From: Phaeocystidibacter marisrubri
GTDB taxonomy: Bacteria > Bacteroidota > Bacteroidia > Flavobacteriales > Schleiferiaceae
NCBI RefSeq assembly: GCF_008933165.1
Contig: NZ_WBVQ01000001.1
Coordinates: 558,001-622,000, forward strand
Direction: 5' to 3'
DNA: 64,000 bases
Shown here: positions 60,548 to 64,000 of the stretch, one piece after another
Position numbering within the stretch: position 1 is the stretch's first letter
Layout: every line of letters begins with the position of its first letter
Position numbers and translations under genes: made by a program
The notes under the pieces: model-generated
What the model saw: the letters and a program-made list of their open reading frames with translations, nothing else
What the model was told of the DNA's origin: nothing
Databases searched by the model: none

Positions 60548-61162
60548 GTGAAATACCGATACATATTGCTCATGATGGCCATTATTGGCTACTCAACAGC
60601 GTCGTATTCTCAGTTGAGTCTTCAAGCTTTTACAGGCTATCAATTTTTTGGTTCTGCCTACACCTATCAAGGTCAGTTGCGCATTCAACCCAGCAATGTA
60701 CTTGGAGCTGCGGTTACGTTCAAAGTAAGACGAGACGTGGGCTTCAATATCATGTACTCCTATCAGAATACGGATGTCAATTTAGAGAGGAGTGCCAACT
60801 TCTACGAGGAGCGCCTCTTCGAAATGGACGTACATTATGTCATGCTCGGATCTTCGTATTTCCATAAGACGGAAAGCAAGTTAACACCGTATGGAGGTGT
60901 TTTGTTTGGATTGTCCATTATGGATCCCTTAGAGCGTTCCCGAAATTCTGAAGTCTTTTTTGCCATTGGAGCACAAGGAGGTGTTCAGGTAAAACTTACC
61001 CCTGTTTTGGGCTTGAACTTTAGAGGACAGATTTTGGCTCCTCTCACCAATGTAGGAGCTGCTTTGTGGTGTGGAACTGGAGGTTGTGATGTGGGCTTAA
61101 GTGCCGGATCTACACTGATACAGATGAACGTTTCCGCCGGATTAGACATTACTCTCGATTAA
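60548..61162 (+). CDS. Outer-membrane beta-barrel-like protein (GTG start)
   Basis: A 204-residue exported protein: signal peptide (ILLMMAIIGYSTASYSQ), then barrel-type strands with alternating hydrophobic residues (LSLQAFTGYQFFGSAYTYQG, VTFKVRRDVGFNIMYSYQNT, GAQGGVQVKLTPVLGLNFRG), ending in a short acidic tail. There is no OmpA-like domain and no partner motif. It starts with GTG at 60548. It is followed after 22 bases by the lipoprotein gene at 61185, probably one transcript. Function unknown. Confidence 0.75.
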   Translation: MKYRYILLMMAIIGYSTASYSQLSLQAFTGYQFFGSAYTYQGQLRIQPSNVLGAAVTFKVRRDVGFNIMYSYQNTDVNLERSANFYEERLFEMDVHYVMLGSSYFHKTESKLTPYGGVLFGLSIMDPLERSRNSEVFFAIGAQGGVQVKLTPVLGLNFRGQILAPLTNVGAALWCGTGGCDVGLSAGSTLIQMNVSAGLDITLD

Positions 61163-61184
61163 ATTCTAACACATCAAAATACCT

Positions 61185-61826
61185 ATGCGATTACTAAAAC
61201 TGAGTTCAATGGGAGCTGCGCTACTCTTGATGGTAGCTTCATGTGGACCTAGCACAAAGATGGTGGGCACTTGGAAACCTGAAACAGCATCTGAGAATCT
61301 TCCTTACAAGAAGGTGTTCATTCTTCCAATGACCGAGAATATACGAGCTAAAGCAGCTTTCGAGAATTCAGTTGCTGAGCAATTGAAGCGCAGTGGAGTG
61401 GACACGGAATTGAGCTCCACACATTATCCTCCAGAGTTTGTAGCAAGTTCAGCACAGGATCGATTAAACTTGGTGGCCAAGATGAAAGAATTGGGTTGTG
61501 ATGCAGTTTTAGTGATGTCGCTTCTCGATTCACAAACGGAAACGCGGCACGTTCAAGGTAACACCTATCCGGCTGGTGCGTATGGTTATTATGGCGGTTT
61601 TGGAACGTATTACGGTTACCGTTATGGAATGGTGTACGACCCAGGATACTACGTAGAAGACAAGATTTATTTTCTCGAAGCCAACGTGTATGACGTGGCC
61701 TCAGAATCCTTACAGTGGTCCGGGCAATCTAAGACCTACAATCCAAGCGACTTGGAGAGTTTTAGCACTGGTTATGCGGAGATCTTGGTCATGCAATTAC
61801 TCAGAAACAATATTATTGCGGAGTAA
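61185..61826 (+). CDS. Lipoprotein with a Tyr/Gly-rich segment
   Basis: A 213-residue lipoprotein: SPII signal with lipobox VASC (Cys20), an alpha/beta region (YKKVFILPMTENIRAKAAFEN, LGCDAVLVMSLLDSQTETRH), and a Tyr/Gly-rich segment near residues 130-150 (AYGYYGGFGTYYGYRYG) that may be flexible or adhesive. The fold outline recalls DUF4136-type lipoproteins but identification is not firm. It is the second gene of a two-gene set with the barrel-like protein. A strong terminator follows. Confidence 0.75.
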   Translation: MRLLKLSSMGAALLLMVASCGPSTKMVGTWKPETASENLPYKKVFILPMTENIRAKAAFENSVAEQLKRSGVDTELSSTHYPPEFVASSAQDRLNLVAKMKELGCDAVLVMSLLDSQTETRHVQGNTYPAGAYGYYGGFGTYYGYRYGMVYDPGYYVEDKIYFLEANVYDVASESLQWSGQSKTYNPSDLESFSTGYAEILVMQLLRNNIIAE

Positions 61827-61853
61827 GTAGAAACACATACAGAAAGTGGAAGA

Positions 61854-61883
61854 GGAGAGCTGAATCGTGCAGCTCTCCTTTTT
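61854..61883 (+). terminator. Intrinsic terminator after the lipoprotein gene
   Basis: Stem GGAGAGCTG (61854-61862) pairs with CAGCTCTCC (61870-61878), followed by TTTTT. It lies 27 bases after the stop at 61826 and before the convergent gene at 61889. Confidence 0.85.
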
Positions 61884-61888
61884 CGTTT

Positions 61889-62782
61889 TTAGAACCTATA
61901 GCTGACGTAGAACGACAAGGTCCATTCCCACGCTTCGTTTCGCTCGCGATTGAGGTGCATGGGCTCATTGGGTGCATTGGGATCGTCATTTTCTCTCCCG
62001 TCTAGTACATATTCGCGATCTCGTGTAGGCAATTGATTTAATCGCTCTTGCCCGTCTCTAAAGAAAGAAGTCCTTCTCATGGAGTTTCCGTACAGTCGGT
62101 GAGCATTCCGAATAAAGTCAATTCCAAAGCCCAATCCACGTCGATTTGGATGGGCATACCATCGGTATTTTAGACCAATAGCCCAGTTCCATCCTGAATA
62201 ATCTACCACAAACTGTTCGTATGCAGATGCTGTGTCTGGACTATTCGGATACGTTTTATAGTGATAGCCTCTGGACTTTGTTCCTGAAGTGAAACCAGCG
62301 CCAACCACGAAGATTAAATTGCTATTTTTTCGAGCATTCCATTTCTCTCGTAAAAGGTTATATCCGATAGTAGCATTCGTGTGCCACAAACTGTAGGAGA
62401 TTTTTTCCGCTAATTGGTATTCACCGTTGATGAGACCGTAATAAATCCAATCTGGAGAGGGATCGATCGTAGTGCTGTATCTGCCCCTAAGGCCCACAAA
62501 GTATCCCTTTTCATGAAGCCCATCCATAGAAATAAACGGACCTGTTTGAATTCGGTATCCCTGATTTCCTAACCTGACAGGTGAAGGGAAAGAACTTGGG
62601 TTGTTCAATCGATAGGGGACTATAATAAAATGCTCCCAATTGGGTTCTCTTGGATCATCCCCTAAAAACGACGTATGAATTCCCGTGGAGATATTCATCT
62701 TCCAAGGGTTGTGAAGGAATTGCTGGCCCAATGTGGACGCTGAAATAAGTAGACCTGTAATGAGAGAGAAAACTTTGTACAT
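61889..62782 (-). CDS. Exported protein with outer-membrane beta-barrel character
   Basis: A protein of about 297 residues: signal peptide (VFSLITGLLISASTLGQ), then alternating strands rich in aromatic residues (GYRIQTGPFISMDGLHEKG, NWAIGLKYRWYAHPNRRGLG, WTLSFYVSYRF at the end). The aromatic C-terminal residue fits outer-membrane assembly. The longer frame upstream begins at a TTG and gives 26 residues without a signal, so I chose the internal ATG that starts the signal peptide. Function unknown. Confidence 0.75.
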   Translation of the reverse strand: MYKVFSLITGLLISASTLGQQFLHNPWKMNISTGIHTSFLGDDPREPNWEHFIIVPYRLNNPSSFPSPVRLGNQGYRIQTGPFISMDGLHEKGYFVGLRGRYSTTIDPSPDWIYYGLINGEYQLAEKISYSLWHTNATIGYNLLREKWNARKNSNLIFVVGAGFTSGTKSRGYHYKTYPNSPDTASAYEQFVVDYSGWNWAIGLKYRWYAHPNRRGLGFGIDFIRNAHRLYGNSMRRTSFFRDGQERLNQLPTRDREYVLDGRENDDPNAPNEPMHLNRERNEAWEWTLSFYVSYRF

Positions 62783-62902
62783 GTTCAGAGGGAGAGAGAA
62801 AACAGTGATTTTATCACGGGTTGATTTCGTAGAATAAGAGAAACATCCATTTGTAGGCAAAGCCTGAGATTGATGTAAGCCTATACGTATTGCGCGAAAA
62901 TT

Positions 62903-62931
62903 AAAGCCCCTGAAACTTCTTCAGGGGCTTT
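62903..62931 (-). terminator. Hairpin after the His-rich lipoprotein gene
   Basis: Perfect 12-bp arms AAAGCCCCTGAA (62903-62914) and TTCAGGGGCTTT (62920-62931) with a 5-base loop. On the minus strand it is followed by AATTTT, a short T-rich tail. It lies just below the stop at 62953. Confidence 0.7.
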
Positions 62932-62952
62932 CAAGTCTTCGTTGACGATTGA

Positions 62953-63360
62953 TCACATCGGATGGCAATGGAACAGTACAGAGTCGGACTGCATTTCACC
63001 AGTATGGCTGAACGCGGCCGTAACTCTCACTTTCATATCGCTGTGATCGGCCACATGGTTAACCCAGTATTCATCGAAATAAATGAGTGCGTCGTGCGCG
63101 TGAACATCTGTGGAGAAAACCACTGAGTCTGTGGTGAGATTGGTGATGACAACACGATAGCCGTGAAGTCCATCAGGGTACTCAATAGCCCCACGGACGA
63201 ATACGGTGTCGTTGAGCATGTAGGTATCTCCAGTACTTGGTTCGTCAAAAGTGATTTTTGCTGTCTCAGAAGGCGATGCAGGTTTGGGATCATCTACCTC
63301 ACAAGAATTAAGGGAGATAAGACCCGATAGCAGAAACAGTGTTGCGAAATTGAATTTCAT
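62953..63360 (-). CDS. His-rich lipoprotein (DUF4625-like)
   Basis: A 135-residue lipoprotein: SPII signal with lipobox LNSC (Cys20), then one beta-sandwich-like domain (AKITFDEPSTGDTYMLNDTV, LHGYRVVITNLTTDSVVFST). The C-terminal half carries His-rich pieces (VHAHDAL, VNHVADHSDM, FSHTGE, FHCHPM) that could bind copper or zinc. The domain outline resembles DUF4625, which I hold as tentative. It sits 9 bases below the outer-membrane protein at the right edge and probably shares its transcript. Confidence 0.75.
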   Translation of the reverse strand: MKFNFATLFLLSGLISLNSCEVDDPKPASPSETAKITFDEPSTGDTYMLNDTVFVRGAIEYPDGLHGYRVVITNLTTDSVVFSTDVHAHDALIYFDEYWVNHVADHSDMKVRVTAAFSHTGEMQSDSVLFHCHPM

Positions 63361-63369
63361 CTTGTGTCT

Positions 63370-64000
63370 TTAAAAGTAAACTTGAAATTGTACGAAGGCC
63401 GTTGCGCTGGCTTCCACCAAGCCGCCACCAAAATTTTGAGCTAGTGGAATTTGCGTGTATGCGGCTAGGGAATACTCATTCCATTGGAAAATCAGTCCCG
63501 CCTTTGCCATGTGGAAAGTCCCACTGGTTTCCTCCTTCATGTTGATGGACGTCCCGTCAGAATCGGGTGCATCATAGGCGAAGCCATATCCTCCTTCAAA
63601 CCAGAACCCCGACATTTCCGAAGCACTGCTCCATAGTCGAATGAGTTCACTCGCTTCTGCATTCACTTGGTTGCCAAAGTGGTATGAGTCACCATTGGAG
63701 GTGTTCATTCGGTAGGCAATAGCCAGTCGAGTGGCAAAAGCGGGAGAATGTCGGTAGGTAAACCTCGAGCCTAAAAGGAAGTCGGTTGACCCCGTGCCCG
63801 GAAGCATGTTTGCTGGAATAGAGGTAGCCTGATCGTTCGACCAAGGTCCTGTAGGTAGCTTCACGGTTAGGCTGACATCGGCAACCCACGGAGATTCATC
63901 AGTGGCTACTTTCCAGATGTAAGCGCTGGAAAGAGCAACATCTCCTATGGCCGTTTGAACACTCTTATTGTCTGATAATTCGTAAGTGTTTAGGGCCATC
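63370..64000 (-). CDS. Outer-membrane transporter-like beta-barrel protein, 3' part (cut by window edge)
   Basis: The last 210 or so residues of a protein whose 5' end lies beyond the right edge; an ATG at 63999 exists but gives no signal peptide and is internal. Seen: alternating strands (DVSLTVKLPTGPWSND, FATRLAIAYRMNTSNGD, FWFEGGYGFAYDAPDSDG, EYSLAAYTQIPLAQNFGG), ending in FVQFQVYF, a typical outer-membrane C-terminus. Partner genes are outside the window. With the His-rich lipoprotein it may belong to a metal-related locus, but this is inference only. Confidence 0.7.
   Translation of the reverse strand, partial: MALNTYELSDNKSVQTAIGDVALSSAYIWKVATDESPWVADVSLTVKLPTGPWSNDQATSIPANMLPGTGSTDFLLGSRFTYRHSPAFATRLAIAYRMNTSNGDSYHFGNQVNAEASELIRLWSSASEMSGFWFEGGYGFAYDAPDSDGTSINMKEETSGTFHMAKAGLIFQWNEYSLAAYTQIPLAQNFGGGLVEASATAFVQFQVYF

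Overview
This 64 kb window is chromosomal DNA of a free-living Bacteroidetes bacterium, most likely of the order Flavobacteriales and probably a marine Cryomorphaceae/Schleiferiaceae-type organism. The evidence is three secreted proteins with type IX secretion (T9SS) C-terminal sorting domains, SPII lipoproteins, a transketolase split into two subunits, the mitochondrial type of aconitase, DUF5606-, DUF6095- and DUF6688-like proteins, and several starts preceded by the Bacteroidetes -7 box TAnnTTTG instead of a strong Shine-Dalgarno site. No tRNA, rRNA, prophage, complete insertion sequence or CRISPR array was seen. Both window edges cut genes (lpxK on the left, an outer-membrane protein on the right).

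Layout. 1-6.1 kb (minus): lpxK-miaA, a secreted VWA protein, a pRiA4b-ORF3-like protein, cca and a small membrane protein. 6.3-10.5 kb: three glycosyltransferases, two of them in an operon behind dapD, then ruvX. 10.6-13 kb (plus): def, a lipoprotein, a DUF5606 protein and mazG. 13.1-21.9 kb (minus): a T9SS cargo protein, PBP1A, an FtsX-type permease, a 241-bp-period direct repeat, an M23 peptidase, a DUF6688-like membrane protein and an SRPBCC protein. 22.3-28.1 kb (plus): a tight five-gene set of SDR reductase, KAS III-like protein, alpha/beta hydrolase, sodium:solute symporter and acyl-CoA synthetase. 28.1-32.9 kb: an unknown 478-residue protein, a lipoprotein, an outer-membrane porin-like protein and a lipoprotein hydrolase. 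32.9-33.1 kb: arrays of 9-mers and heptamers. 33.2-39.1 kb: a 43-residue protein overlapping a phosphodiesterase-TPR-sulfotransferase fusion, a T9SS protein and aconitase. 39.2-47.8 kb (minus): an outer-membrane protein, small proteins, a class III aminotransferase, an ECF sigma/anti-sigma/Spy-like module, and transketolase halves with a VWA gene between them. 47.9-55.7 kb (plus): ychF, a parE-membrane protein-parC operon and a T9SS protein. 55.8-64 kb: LOG-family protein, uvrA, a lytic transglycosylase, envelope proteins and lipoproteins.

How genes work together. Most of the window is housekeeping: tRNA maturation (miaA, cca), peptidoglycan (dapD, PBP1A, lytic transglycosylase, M23 peptidase), lipid A (lpxK), topoisomerase IV and central carbon metabolism. 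The best candidate for an undescribed system is 22.3-28.1 kb. It has the parts to import an organic acid with sodium, activate it with CoA, and process it with a reductase, a hydrolase and a KAS III homologue whose catalytic His and Asn are replaced by Thr and Tyr. A porin-like protein and a lipoprotein hydrolase just downstream could extend it to the cell surface. Other notable items are the 241-bp repeat, the heptamer arrays, the tripartite phosphodiesterase fusion with its overlapping mini-gene, the VWA gene inside the transketolase operon, and a secreted protein made of two copies of an unrecognised domain.
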